In this document: one piece after another, positions 47,927-56,872 of the stretch
How the letters are laid out: the number at the start of each line of letters is the position of its first letter
How positions within the stretch are numbered: position 1 is the stretch's first letter
Assembly (NCBI RefSeq): GCF_007922615.2
Contig: NZ_CP042301.2
Span: 4,138,001-4,202,000 of the forward strand
Source of the DNA: Nitratireductor mangrovi
GTDB lineage: Bacteria > Pseudomonadota > Alphaproteobacteria > Rhizobiales > Rhizobiaceae
Reading direction: 5' to 3'
Length of the DNA stretch: 64,000 nucleotides
Notes under the pieces: model-generated
The model's database searches: none
Told to the model about the DNA's origin: nothing
The model's input: the letters and a program-made list of their open reading frames with translations, nothing else
Made by a program: the position numbers and the translations under genes

Positions 47927-48496
47927 ATGTTCATTCAGACAGAAGCGACACCGAATCCCGCGACGCTGAAGTTTTTGCCGGGTGTGGTGGTCATGAACGA
48001 AGGCACGGCCGATTTCCGCGATGCCGAGCAGGCGGGCCTTGCCTCACCGCTCGCTGGCCGTCTGTTCGACGTGCCCGGGGTCACCGGTGTCTTCTTCGGG
48101 TACGATTTTGTCACTGTCACCAAGGACGGCCCGGAGTGGCAGCACCTCAAGCCGGCCATTCTCGGCACGATCATGGAGCATTTCATGTCCGGTGCGCCGG
48201 TCATGGCTTCCGACGAGCCGCAGCGCGACGAGGGCTCCGACGCCGAATTTTACGATGAGGCGGACGAGGAGATCGTGTCGACCATCAAGGAACTGCTCGA
48301 CACCCGCGTGCGTCCCGCCGTGGCGCAGGACGGCGGCGACATCACCTTCCGCGGCTTCGAGAACGGCACCGTTTTCCTGCACATGAAGGGCGCTTGCGCG
48401 GGCTGCCCGTCCTCGACCGCGACGCTCAAGCACGGCATCCAGAACCTGCTTCGCCATTTTGTGCCGGAGGTCCAGCACGTCGAACAGGTCATCTGA
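47927..48496 (+). CDS. nfu: NifU/Nfu family iron-sulfur cluster scaffold protein
   Basis: This Fe-S carrier of 189 residues has an N-terminal Nfu_N domain (M-F-I-Q-T-E-A-T-P-N-P-A-T-L-K-F-L-P-G) and a C-terminal NifU domain. The cluster-ligand pair is Cys157/Cys160 in G-A-C-A-G-C-P-S-S. It probably delivers 4Fe-4S clusters to apo-proteins, for example Nth in this window. The ribosome-binding site GGAGG (47909-47913) is 13 nt before the ATG. A strong terminator follows the stop. Irr control fits the iron-sulfur role. Confidence 0.92.
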   Translation: MFIQTEATPNPATLKFLPGVVVMNEGTADFRDAEQAGLASPLAGRLFDVPGVTGVFFGYDFVTVTKDGPEWQHLKPAILGTIMEHFMSGAPVMASDEPQRDEGSDAEFYDEADEEIVSTIKELLDTRVRPAVAQDGGDITFRGFENGTVFLHMKGACAGCPSSTATLKHGIQNLLRHFVPEVQHVEQVI

Positions 48497-48521
48497 CCTA
48501 GACCTGGCGATCAAAAATGAA

Positions 48522-48554
48522 AGAGCCGGGTCGTTGCCGACCCGGCTTCTTTTT
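48522..48554 (+). terminator. Rho-independent terminator of nfu
   Basis: A perfect 10-bp GC-rich stem (AGCCGGGTCG at 48524-48533 with CGACCCGGCT at 48538-48547), a TTGC loop and TCTTTTT make this a strong terminator for nfu. On the other strand it may also end the L,D-transpeptidase gene, which stops at 48587. Confidence 0.9.
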
Positions 48555-48586
48555 GGGACGTCCGTGTTGCCTGGACGGTCCGCGTG

Positions 48587-49204
48587 CTATTTGACGATGA
48601 CCTTCGCGCCGACTTCGGCGCGGTCGTAGAGGTCGATGATGTCCTGATTGATCAGACGGATGCAGCCTGACGACATCGCCCGGCCGATCGAAGCCCATTC
48701 CGGTGTTCCATGCAGGCGATAGCCCGTGTCGCCGCTCCTGTTGTGCAGGTAGAGCGCCCGCGCGCCAAGTGCGTTGTTGAGGCCGGGTGGCATGCCCTTG
48801 GCGTACTTAGCCAGTTCCGGCTGCCGCTTGATCATCGCCGGGGGCGGCGTCCAAACCGGCCACTCACGCTTTGCCGCGATCCGCGCCACGCCGCTCCACT
48901 CGAAACCTTCGCGACCGACCCCGATTCCGTAGCGCATCGCCTTTCCCTCGGGCATGACGAAATAGAGGTGCTTCTCGGACGTATCGACGATGATCGTTCC
49001 GGGCTTTTCCTTGGTGTCATAGCGCACGATCTGCCGATGGTACTGACGCGGCACCTTGGAGATCGGAATCGATGGCAGCCGGTAACCGGCATCGCGCATC
49101 GAGCCATATTCAGAAGAGAACATCCTGAGTGAGCCGCCGGTGCAGCCAGCCAGTGCCACCGCCAGAGCGAGTCCGGCCACTGTTACAAGAGATCTGATCT
49201 TCAT
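48587..49204 (-). CDS. Lipoprotein L,D-transpeptidase (YkuD domain)
   Basis: This 205-residue protein has a lipoprotein signal peptide ending in L-A-G-C (Cys21 lipidated). A YkuD catalytic domain follows with H165 in L-H-G-T-P-E and the nucleophile Cys181 in S-S-G-C-I-R-L. Enzymes of this type make 3-3 peptidoglycan crosslinks or anchor lipoproteins, and they are abundant in polar-growing Hyphomicrobiales. A 295-bp divergent region separates it from mmcB. Confidence 0.9.
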   Translation of the reverse strand: MKIRSLVTVAGLALAVALAGCTGGSLRMFSSEYGSMRDAGYRLPSIPISKVPRQYHRQIVRYDTKEKPGTIIVDTSEKHLYFVMPEGKAMRYGIGVGREGFEWSGVARIAAKREWPVWTPPPAMIKRQPELAKYAKGMPPGLNNALGARALYLHNRSGDTGYRLHGTPEWASIGRAMSSGCIRLINQDIIDLYDRAEVGAKVIVK

Positions 49205-49276
49205 CTACACGTTCCGAGCTATTCCCCACGATGCGCAATTGCGCCCGATTCGAGCCATCATTGCGCCACCTTTGTT

Positions 49277-49296
49277 AAACCCGCTTAAACGGGTTT
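49277..49296. promoter_or_regulatory. Dyad in the ldt-mmcB divergent region
   Basis: AAACCCG (49277-49283) and CGGGTTT (49290-49296) form a perfect 7-bp inverted repeat with a CTTAAA loop. Both neighbouring genes start away from it, so it is not a terminator of either. It may be an operator. The rest of 49205-49499 shows no gene. Confidence 0.35.
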
Positions 49297-49499
49297 TGCC
49301 AAGACGCCAATAGGCCGTAGGCGGTACGCGCGCGGTATTTGGCGCGCTGCTTATTGTATTTTGGCAACATTTTCACGCAGTTGTGAAGAATCGAACTAGA
49401 ATGATCCCGCGTTCTTGCCGTACCGGAAAATGGCAGCAGCGTGGCGGCGCGGTCTGTGAAAAGGTTCTCTCATCGCTGTGGCGGTGGCAAACTGGGCGC

Positions 49500-50000
49500 A
49501 TGCCGATCGTCAGCCCGATTCCTTCAAATCCGCTCGCCGACGGGCGCCAGTCCGAGCGCGCGCTGATCATCCGCCGTGGTGTCCAGCGAATGCTGCTGGC
49601 GATGAACGCCCATGTTCTGCCGGAACTGTCGCTCGCCAGCGGCCGCCGCGCGGACCTCGTCGCCATCATGCGAAATGGCGAGTTCTGGATCGTCGAGATC
49701 AAGTCGTCGGTCGAGGATTTCCGCGTCGACCGCAAATGGCCGGTCTACCGGCAACATTCCGACCGCTTCTTTTTCGCCACCCACCCGGATGTGCCGGCCT
49801 CGATCTTTCCGGCCGAATGCGGCTTCATTCTTTCCGACGGCTACGGGGCGGAGATTGTCCGCGAAGCGCCCGAGCATCGGTTGGCGCCGGCGACGCGACG
49901 GGCGCTGATGCTGCGTTTCGCGCGCGCCGGCGCGGCGCGCGTGACGGTGGCCGAAATGAGTGGTGTTGCTGTGCCGGCGCTTGACGGGGAAAGTGACTGA
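49500..50000 (+). CDS. mmcB: MmcB-like DNA repair protein
   Basis: This 166-residue protein resembles MmcB, a nuclease-fold factor shown in Caulobacter to act with ImuB/DnaE2-type lesion tolerance. A PD-(D/E)XK-like core is visible: L-A-S-G-R-R-A-D-L-V-A-I, then E-F-W-I-V-E-I-K-S-S, and later Y-R-Q-H-S-D-R-F-F-F-A. The start at 49500 gives the family length. A frame extension to 49383 has no support. It is convergent with actR, with a 16-bp gap. Confidence 0.82.
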   Translation: MPIVSPIPSNPLADGRQSERALIIRRGVQRMLLAMNAHVLPELSLASGRRADLVAIMRNGEFWIVEIKSSVEDFRVDRKWPVYRQHSDRFFFATHPDVPASIFPAECGFILSDGYGAEIVREAPEHRLAPATRRALMLRFARAGAARVTVAEMSGVAVPALDGESD

Positions 50001-50016
50001 CGGTTCGGAGCGATGC

Positions 50017-50571
50017 TCAGCGCGGCGCGCGCTTTGCCAGAATGCGCTGCAGGGTGCGGCGGTGCATGTTGAGCCGCCGCGCGGTCTCCGAGACGTTACG
50101 GTCGCACATCTCGTAAACGCGCTGGATGTGCTCCCAGCGTACGCGGTCGGCGGACATCGGGTTTTCAGGCGGCACGACCTTTTCACCTTCCGTGCTGGTG
50201 AGTGCGGCATAAACGTCGTCCGCGTCGGCCGGCTTTGCCAGATAGTCGATCGCTCCTAGCTTCACCGCGGTGACCGCCGTCGCGATGTTGCCATAGCCGG
50301 TCAGGATGACGGCTCGCGATTCCGCGCGCCTTTCGCGGATCGCCGAAACCACGTCGAGGCCATTGCCGTCGCCGAGCCGCATGTCGACCACGGCGAAGGC
50401 TGGGGGTGCTGCCTTGGCCTTCGCCAGCGCCTCCTCTACCGATTCGGCGGTGTCAACGACGAAGCCACGGGTCTCCATGGCGCGCGCGAGCCGGGTCAGG
50501 AACGGCCGGTCGTCGTCGACGATCAGCAAGGTACGGTCTTCGCCAAGGATGTCTTCGATGTCGGTCGTCAT
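50017..50571 (-). CDS. actR: ActR/RegA-type redox response regulator
   Basis: This 184-residue regulator has a receiver domain with the phosphorylated Asp63 in V-V-D-M-R and Lys in L-A-K-P. A Pro-containing linker and a Fis-type helix-turn-helix follow, with the highly conserved tail N-V-S-E-T-A-R-R-L-N-M-H-R-R-T-L-Q-R-I-L. This tail is the RegA/ActR/PrrA signature. The regulator controls redox- and acid-responsive genes. Its kinase lies 70 bp upstream on the same strand. Confidence 0.93.
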   Translation of the reverse strand: MTTDIEDILGEDRTLLIVDDDRPFLTRLARAMETRGFVVDTAESVEEALAKAKAAPPAFAVVDMRLGDGNGLDVVSAIRERRAESRAVILTGYGNIATAVTAVKLGAIDYLAKPADADDVYAALTSTEGEKVVPPENPMSADRVRWEHIQRVYEMCDRNVSETARRLNMHRRTLQRILAKRAPR

Positions 50572-50641
50572 GGTCTTCCGCAATGCAGGCGTCTCATCAT
50601 CTATTTATTCAATATCTCGCCCAAATCCAATTTCCGCGGCG

Positions 50642-51964
50642 TCATGCGAACGCGTCCACGGTCAGGGGCTCGCTGAGGAAGATATCGCGCGGCCAGGACA
50701 CCTTGACCACGGCGCCCTGCACCGGGCCGCTGGCGTTACTGAAACTCACCGTGGCGCCTGACCGTTCCAGCAGCGTCTTGGCGATGAACAGGCCGAGGCC
50801 CAGCCCGCCGCCGGCCTCGCTTTGCGGTCCTGCGCGCGTCGTCATGTAGGGCTCGCCGATCCGGTCGATGATTTCGGGTGGAAAGCCTGATCCGTCGTCG
50901 GTCACCGTGATCGACACGGTCGAGGCATCCCAGTTCCAGGTGACGAATACGGCTTCGCGGGCAAAGTCGACCGCGTTCTCGACCAGATTGCCGAGGCCGT
51001 AAATAACGCCCGGATTGCGTCGCCCGACGGGTTCCGGCCCCTCGGCGAGCCCTTGCTCCAGCCTTATTTCGATACCGAAATCCCGATGCGGTGCGATCAC
51101 GTCCTCGATCAGCGATTTCAGTGTCATGCGCGCCATATGCTCCTCGCCCTGCGAGGACAGGCTGGTGAGCCGCTGCAGGATCTCCTTGCAGCGTTTGGTC
51201 TGCGAACGCAGCAAGGCTACGTCCTCGCGAAACTTGGGGTCGTTGCCGGAGGCGCGTTCCATTTCCTTGGCGACCAGCGCGATGGTCGCGAGCGGCGTGC
51301 CCAACTCATGGGCAGCAGCGGCAGCCAGCCCATCGAGCGCGGAAAGGTGTTGTTCGCGCTGCAGAACCAGTTCCGTCGCGCTCAGGGCGTTGGCGAGCTG
51401 GCGCGCTTCTTCCGCGACACGCCAGGCGTAGATCGCGGTGAAGGCGGTCGTCGACAGAATGGCGATCCACATGCCGAAAACATAGAGGAATGGCATCTCG
51501 AGGTCGGCACCCCCATACCAGGGCAGCGGCAGATGGAAGGTGACGAGCAACGAGGCGAGGATTGCTACCACCAGTCCCAGCACCGCGGTCAGCGCCAGCG
51601 GAAGCGACGAGGCCGAGACGATCACCGGCACGGTCAGGAGTATGGCGAAGGGGTTGGTCAGGCCGCCGGTCAGGTAGAGCAGCCCGGCGAGCTGCAGGAC
51701 GTCGAGGAAGAGCAGGCTGAAGGCCGCTGCCGGCTTCAGCCGATGGGTCGCCGGATAGCGGAAGGCAAGGAACAGGTTGAGCCAGGCCGACCCAGCGATG
51801 AGCGCGAAGCAGAGGCTTACCGGTACCGGAAATTCGATCCAGTAGGCGACCACCAGTACCGCTGCGCTCTGGCCGATGATGGCGAGCCAGCGCAGGCGGA
51901 TCAGCGTGTTCAGCCGAAGCTGGCGGCTTTTCTGCGTGTCCGGTGCAAGCAGGTTCTGCAACAT
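50642..51964 (-). CDS. actS: ActS/RegB-type redox sensor histidine kinase
   Basis: This membrane kinase of 440 residues has six transmembrane helices in the first about 180 residues. The quinone-binding motif G-G-L-T-N-P-F is at 100-106. The phospho-accepting His219 lies in A-A-H-E-L-G-T-P-L, and the redox-active Cys259 in K-R-C-K-E-I-L. The ATPase domain includes G-L-G-L-G-L-F-I-A-K. All the features used for redox sensing in RegB are kept. It is paired with actR. Confidence 0.94.
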   Translation of the reverse strand: MLQNLLAPDTQKSRQLRLNTLIRLRWLAIIGQSAAVLVVAYWIEFPVPVSLCFALIAGSAWLNLFLAFRYPATHRLKPAAAFSLLFLDVLQLAGLLYLTGGLTNPFAILLTVPVIVSASSLPLALTAVLGLVVAILASLLVTFHLPLPWYGGADLEMPFLYVFGMWIAILSTTAFTAIYAWRVAEEARQLANALSATELVLQREQHLSALDGLAAAAAHELGTPLATIALVAKEMERASGNDPKFREDVALLRSQTKRCKEILQRLTSLSSQGEEHMARMTLKSLIEDVIAPHRDFGIEIRLEQGLAEGPEPVGRRNPGVIYGLGNLVENAVDFAREAVFVTWNWDASTVSITVTDDGSGFPPEIIDRIGEPYMTTRAGPQSEAGGGLGLGLFIAKTLLERSGATVSFSNASGPVQGAVVKVSWPRDIFLSEPLTVDAFA

Positions 51965-52011
51965 GCCTCCCTATAGGCCCGGCGGTCCGCTCTGGCCAAG
52001 GAATTCCGAGC

Positions 52012-54480
52012 TCAGCGGCGCGGCTTGGCGCGCGCGGTCGCCTCGGCGGCCCTGGGGTCTTCCGGCCAGTAATGCTTCGGGTAGCGGCCGCGCATGTCAC
52101 TGCGCACATCTCTCCAGGAGCCGCGCCAGAAACCCGGCAGGTCGCGTGTGGTCTGGATCGGTCGGTTCGCCGGCGAAAGCAGCTCGAGCGTCAGCGGCAC
52201 CCGGCCTTCGACAATCGCGGGATGTTCGGCCAGCCCGAACAATTCCTGCACCCGGATCGCCAGCACCGGCTCCTCGCCCGAATATTCGATAGGAACGCGG
52301 CTGCCCGACGGCGCGTCGTAATGCGTCGGCGCGAGCCGGCCGATGCTGTTCTGCAATTCGTATGGAACCAGCGAGGCCAGCCCGTCGGCCAGGGCGCGGT
52401 CTGAAATGTCGACAACTGCCGCGCTGCCAGGAAGAAACGGCGCCAGCCAGTCTTCGAGGCGCGTGAGCAGGGCATTATCGGCAACGTCGGGCCATGGTGT
52501 ACCAAGCCCTCGATGGAGCCAACCCAGCCTGTGCCTCAAGGCGGTCGACGTTTTCCCCCAGGGCAGGATGGCGAGGCCATGGACGCGTATCGCTTCCAGG
52601 ATCGCCTGATCTGCCTCCACACCCGTCGGCGGCGGCAGCAGGCGTTCGCCGAGCGTGATCGCGCCAAGCCGCCTGGTCTCCCGCGTGCGGACGGACTTCC
52701 TCTCCGTGTCGAACATCGTTTCGCTGCGAACCCCGATCCGCTCCCCGAGCCTGTCGACGATGTCCGCCTCTGTAATTCTGGCCGCTGCCGCGATGCGGGC
52801 GTTGCGCGCCTTGCCCTGCAGGTCGGCCACAACCAGAAACTCCTCGCCGGCGAGCCGGTCGGAGGCATCGATTTCGGCGCCGCGGCCATTGGCAAGCACA
52901 AACCGGCCACGCTCGCCACGGGCCCTGGCGACGCGGTCCGGCCAGGCCTCGAGCAACAGGAGACCCGAGGTTGGTTCGTCCGCGACTGCGCGTCGAGGCT
53001 CCGTGGCCGACCCGGCAATTCTCCTGGCCAGAATGCGCGCACTTTCGGCGCGTTGGCCGCGATCGCGGCGGAAGCGATCCAGCCGGGCATCGAGATCGGG
53101 GTCCGAGCCGCCCAGCCCGCGCTCGGTCAGGAGCACCGCGAGTTCCGAAGCGCGCCCCGCACTTCCCCGTGCGCTCGCCTTCGCAACCATGTGCGCAAGC
53201 CGTACCGGCAAAGCGAGCTTGCGCATTGCCTCGCCGTCCGCGGTAAGCCTGGCGTCGGCATCGATCGCGCCCAGGTCGAGAAGCAGGGCGCGCGCCGTCT
53301 CCAGCGCGGCTTTCGGCGGCGGGTCGAGAAAGGCAAGCCGCGCAGGGTTCGTGACGCCGAAGGCCGCACAGTCGAGCATCAGGCCGGACAGGTCGGCCTC
53401 GAGGATTTCCGGGGGCGTGAAGGCGGGCAGGGACGCGGTCTGTTCCGCTCGCCACAGCCTGATCGCGGCGCCCGGTTCGGTGCGGCCGGCGCGACCGGCG
53501 CGCTGGTCCGCGGACGCGCGGGACACACGCACGGTTTCCAGCCGCGTCAGGCCGGTGGCCGGTTCGAATTTCGGCAGCCGCGAATAACCGCAATCGATGA
53601 CCACCCGCACCCCGTCGATGGTGATCGAGGTTTCGGCGATGGCGGTCGCCAGAACCACCTTGCGCCGGCCCGCCGGCGCCGGGCGGATCGCCGCGTCCTG
53701 CGCCTTGCCGTCCATGGCGCCGAAGAGCTTCATTACCTCGACATCCGCACTGACCCTGCCGTCAAGCCGCTCGGCAGTGCGCTCGATCTCGCGCTGGCCC
53801 GGCAGAAATGCGAGGACGCTGCCGGTTTCCGAAGCCAGTACCGTCCTGATTTGCCGTGCCATTGCTTCTTCGAGCGCTTCGTTGGCCGACCTCTCGTGGT
53901 AACGGATGTCGACCGGAAAGCCGCGGCCGGCGCTCTCGATCACCGGTGCGTTGCTTAGGAGTTTTGCCACCCGCGCCCCGTCAAGCGTCGCCGACATGAC
54001 CAGCAGCCGCAGATCGGTCCTGAGTCCGTTCCTCACGTCAAGCGCCAGCGCCAACCCGAAATCGCCGTCGAGGGAGCGCTCGTGGAACTCGTCGAAGATC
54101 ACGGCCGAGACGCCCTTGAGTTCCGGATCGTCGAGGATCATGCGCGCCAGCACGCCCTCGGTGACGACGAGGACACGCGTCTTTGCCGACGCCTTCCTGT
54201 CCATGCGCATGACGTAACCGACCGTCTCGCCCGTATTTTCGCCCAGCAGCACCGCCATGCGCCTGGCAGCGGCGCGCGCCGCCAGGCGGCGCGGTTCGAG
54301 CAAAAGGATGATGCCGTCGCCGAGCCACGCCTCGCCGAGCAGCGCCAGCGGCACGAGCGTGGTCTTGCCGGCGCCGGGCGGGGCGACGAGCACGGCCGCG
54401 CCGTCACCCGCAAGCGCTGCGCGCAGGGCCGGGAGGCATTCCACGACGGGCAGATCGGGTAGTGCGGGAACGCTGCGCAT
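52012..54480 (-). CDS. hrpB: ATP-dependent helicase HrpB
   Basis: This superfamily 2 DEAH-type RNA helicase has 822 residues. Motif I is A-P-P-G-A-G-K-T-T, motif II F-D-E-F-H-E-R, motif III M-S-A-T-L and motif VI Q-R-A-G-R-A-G-R-T. A helicase-associated domain and the HrpB-specific C-terminal region follow. Its role in bacteria is poorly known. The start codon at 54480 lies 4 bp after the stop of the ABC ATPase and draws its GAGGAG from that gene's end, which indicates translational coupling with the transporter operon. Confidence 0.93.
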   Translation of the reverse strand: MRSVPALPDLPVVECLPALRAALAGDGAAVLVAPPGAGKTTLVPLALLGEAWLGDGIILLLEPRRLAARAAARRMAVLLGENTGETVGYVMRMDRKASAKTRVLVVTEGVLARMILDDPELKGVSAVIFDEFHERSLDGDFGLALALDVRNGLRTDLRLLVMSATLDGARVAKLLSNAPVIESAGRGFPVDIRYHERSANEALEEAMARQIRTVLASETGSVLAFLPGQREIERTAERLDGRVSADVEVMKLFGAMDGKAQDAAIRPAPAGRRKVVLATAIAETSITIDGVRVVIDCGYSRLPKFEPATGLTRLETVRVSRASADQRAGRAGRTEPGAAIRLWRAEQTASLPAFTPPEILEADLSGLMLDCAAFGVTNPARLAFLDPPPKAALETARALLLDLGAIDADARLTADGEAMRKLALPVRLAHMVAKASARGSAGRASELAVLLTERGLGGSDPDLDARLDRFRRDRGQRAESARILARRIAGSATEPRRAVADEPTSGLLLLEAWPDRVARARGERGRFVLANGRGAEIDASDRLAGEEFLVVADLQGKARNARIAAAARITEADIVDRLGERIGVRSETMFDTERKSVRTRETRRLGAITLGERLLPPPTGVEADQAILEAIRVHGLAILPWGKTSTALRHRLGWLHRGLGTPWPDVADNALLTRLEDWLAPFLPGSAAVVDISDRALADGLASLVPYELQNSIGRLAPTHYDAPSGSRVPIEYSGEEPVLAIRVQELFGLAEHPAIVEGRVPLTLELLSPANRPIQTTRDLPGFWRGSWRDVRSDMRGRYPKHYWPEDPRAAEATARAKPRR

Positions 54481-54484
54481 CTCC

Positions 54485-55126
54485 TCAGCCAATACGCAAC
54501 ACCGCGCCACCGGCGGCTTCGGCATCGGCCTCGTCATGGGTCACGAGCAGTACCGGCAGTCCCTTTTCGTGCGCCTTGGCGAAGACGAGCATCCTGATCT
54601 GCTGGCGCAGATCGGCGTCGAGCTTGGAGAAGGGTTCATCCAGCAAGAGTGCACGCGGCTCTGCCAAGAGGACGCGAGCGAGTGCCACGCGGGCCTTCTG
54701 CCCGCCCGACAAGGTATCGGGATCCCGTTCGCCAAGGCCGGCGAGTCCCACGCCTTCGAGAGCGGCGGTTGCCAGCGAAAGCCGCTCGGCCTTGCCTCTG
54801 ACCGCGCGCGGGATGGCAAAAAGCAGGTTGCCGTTGACGCTCATATGCGGGAACAGCAGCGGATCCTGGAACAGGATGCCGGCATGCCGGTCCTCCGGCG
54901 CCAGCGCCGTGAGTTCGGTGCCGTCGACGAAGACGCGGCCCGTTGCGCGGAAGGCCGGGTCGAGGAAGCCGCCGACATAGGCAAGCAGCGTCGACTTTCC
55001 GGAGCCCGAAGGCCCCATGATGGTCAGCACCTCGCCCGGCGCCGCCTCATGGTCGACCGCAAGCAGAATACGGTTGCCGAGCGCGATCGAAACGCCGTCG
55101 AGTTTCAGCCCTTTTGCCAAAGTCAC
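54485..55126 (-). CDS. ABC transporter ATPase, YnjD-like
   Basis: This 213-residue ATPase has Walker A G-P-S-G-S-G-K-S-T, a Q-loop in F-Q-D-P-L-L-F-P-H, signature L-S-G-G-Q-K-A-R, Walker B A-L-L-L-D-E-P-F and an H-loop T-H-D. It is the third gene of a binding protein-permease-ATPase operon whose proteins resemble E. coli YnjB-YnjC-YnjD. The substrate of that system is not established to my knowledge. The initiation codon is GTG, 8 bp after the permease stop. Confidence 0.85.
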   Translation of the reverse strand: MTLAKGLKLDGVSIALGNRILLAVDHEAAPGEVLTIMGPSGSGKSTLLAYVGGFLDPAFRATGRVFVDGTELTALAPEDRHAGILFQDPLLFPHMSVNGNLLFAIPRAVRGKAERLSLATAALEGVGLAGLGERDPDTLSGGQKARVALARVLLAEPRALLLDEPFSKLDADLRQQIRMLVFAKAHEKGLPVLLVTHDEADAEAAGGAVLRIG

Positions 55127-55134
55127 CTGCTTCG

Positions 55135-56814
55135 TCAGACCCGCATGGCGCGGAACCGCCGGAATATCAGTGCTGGTATCGCGGTGGCAACGAGAAAGCC
55201 TAGTGCCGGCAGCGCCATCTGCAGGAAGGCATAAACGCCGATGACACGGCGGTTGCCTCCCGACGCAAGCGCCACTGCTTCCGACGTGATGGTGGTAAGG
55301 CGTCCGGCGCCGATCAGTACGGTCGGCAGATAAAGCCCGACGGATACGGCGAAGCCGACCGCGGCCGCCGTCAAGATGGCGCGCGTCAGCATGGGCAGCC
55401 GGATGGCGGCGAGAGCGCGGCGGCGCGAGGCGCCTAGCCCCGCGGCGACGGCATCATAACGCCGGTCGAAGGAGCGCCAGGGATCGGAAAGCGACAGGAA
55501 GACATAGGGCATGACGAAGATAAGGTGCGCGAAAACGAGCGCCGGCAGGCTGGCATCCATTCGCGCCAGAAGGAAGAGCAGTTGCAGTCCGAACAGGAAG
55601 GCGGCCTGCGGCACCAGCAGCGGCAGGTAGATCAGGTAGAGCGCCTTGTTGCCGAGGGTACGGCCGGATTCATCCTCGCGCGCGAGGCAAAGCAGGGTGA
55701 GGCCGAGCGCGATGACGGTCGCGGCGAGGCCGGTGGCAAGCGTGACCGTGAGCGGCTCCGCGATCCGAGGCGCCGTCGCGATCCAGGTCTTCAGCGAAAA
55801 GCTGCGCGGCAGCGCGTCGGGATATTGCCACAGGCCGGCGACCGACCAGATCGCCAGTGCCGCCAGTCCGGCGGCCACGACAAGTGCCGAAAGCGACATC
55901 GCCCACAGGCCTGCATGGCGCAGAACCGCATCGTTCCGAAACCTCAGCCCGCCTGCGGCGAACCGGTCGCGGGCGGCGGCCGACAGCCGCTCGAGCACGA
56001 CCCAGACCAGGAGCGCCGTCGCGCTGGCGGCTAGCTGCAGCACCGCGCCCGCCGAGGCCAGAAAACGCATCGACAGTTCCGGGTCGTTCATCCATTCGAC
56101 CAGGCGCACGGCAAGGGTCGGTGGCGTCAGGGGTCCGAGGATTGCGGCCACGTCAACGACCGAAGAGGCAAACGCTATGACAGCGAAGACCGCGAGCCTG
56201 ATCTGGCTATAAATCGGCGGCCACAGGCCGAACAGGAAACCGGCGATGCGGCCGTAGCCAAGTGAAGCCGACAATGCGCGTGTGCGTGCAAGCGGCACCT
56301 GCGGCAGGGCTGCCAGCGTGACCAGCAGCAGGAACGGGATTTCCTTGACCACAAGGCCGGCGATCATGGTCAGCCCCATCGGGTCGTGCACGATCAGCAG
56401 ATCCGGCGGTCGTGTCCAGCCGGTCAGTTCGGGTGAAGTCAACCTTGCCAGCAATCCGGATGGCGCGACGAGGAAGGCAAGACCGAAGGCAGCCGCCGCA
56501 TGCGGTACCGACAGTAGCGGCGAGACCAAATGCTGCATGCGCTCGAAGGCGCGGGTACCGGCCCACGCCGCGACGAAAAACATGACAACGGCCAACGAAA
56601 CCAAGGCCGAGCACAGCCCGGCAAATACGCTCAGCCCGAACGAGGTGGCGATGCCCGGCTGGGCGAAAAGCGCCCGCCACGGTGTCAGCGAGAAGCTCTC
56701 CCCGCCAAGCGCCGGCAGGTAGCCAAAGGCCGGCAGCACCGTACCGGCAAGCCCCAACAGGATCGGCCCCGATAGCAATGCCACAGCCAGCGGTGGGCCG
56801 AACCGGGTCAGCAT
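55135..56814 (-). CDS. ABC transporter permease, YnjC-like (fused double permease)
   Basis: This 559-residue membrane protein has about 12 transmembrane helices. It is built from two binding-protein-dependent permease halves, each with an EAA-like loop: A-R-T-R-A-L-S-A-S-L-G-Y-G in the first half, Y-D-A-V-A-A-G-L-G-A-S in the second. One polypeptide therefore supplies the whole channel. It starts 58 bp after the binding-protein gene and is followed at once by the ATPase. Confidence 0.85.
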   Translation of the reverse strand: MLTRFGPPLAVALLSGPILLGLAGTVLPAFGYLPALGGESFSLTPWRALFAQPGIATSFGLSVFAGLCSALVSLAVVMFFVAAWAGTRAFERMQHLVSPLLSVPHAAAAFGLAFLVAPSGLLARLTSPELTGWTRPPDLLIVHDPMGLTMIAGLVVKEIPFLLLVTLAALPQVPLARTRALSASLGYGRIAGFLFGLWPPIYSQIRLAVFAVIAFASSVVDVAAILGPLTPPTLAVRLVEWMNDPELSMRFLASAGAVLQLAASATALLVWVVLERLSAAARDRFAAGGLRFRNDAVLRHAGLWAMSLSALVVAAGLAALAIWSVAGLWQYPDALPRSFSLKTWIATAPRIAEPLTVTLATGLAATVIALGLTLLCLAREDESGRTLGNKALYLIYLPLLVPQAAFLFGLQLLFLLARMDASLPALVFAHLIFVMPYVFLSLSDPWRSFDRRYDAVAAGLGASRRRALAAIRLPMLTRAILTAAAVGFAVSVGLYLPTVLIGAGRLTTITSEAVALASGGNRRVIGVYAFLQMALPALGFLVATAIPALIFRRFRAMRV

Positions 56815-56872
56815 TCTCGGGCGCCTTTACGATCGGTCACCGTCGGCGCCGTCCCCGCGAGGCGCGTCAGGG

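Noticed and set aside
49275..49288. CtrA-like TTAA-TTAA site upstream of mmcB
   Set aside because: The spacing between the TTAA halves is 6 instead of 7 and the flanking bases differ. The sequence is better described as the centre of a dyad.
52513..53958. 481-codon plus-strand frame
   Set aside because: Antisense shadow of hrpB.
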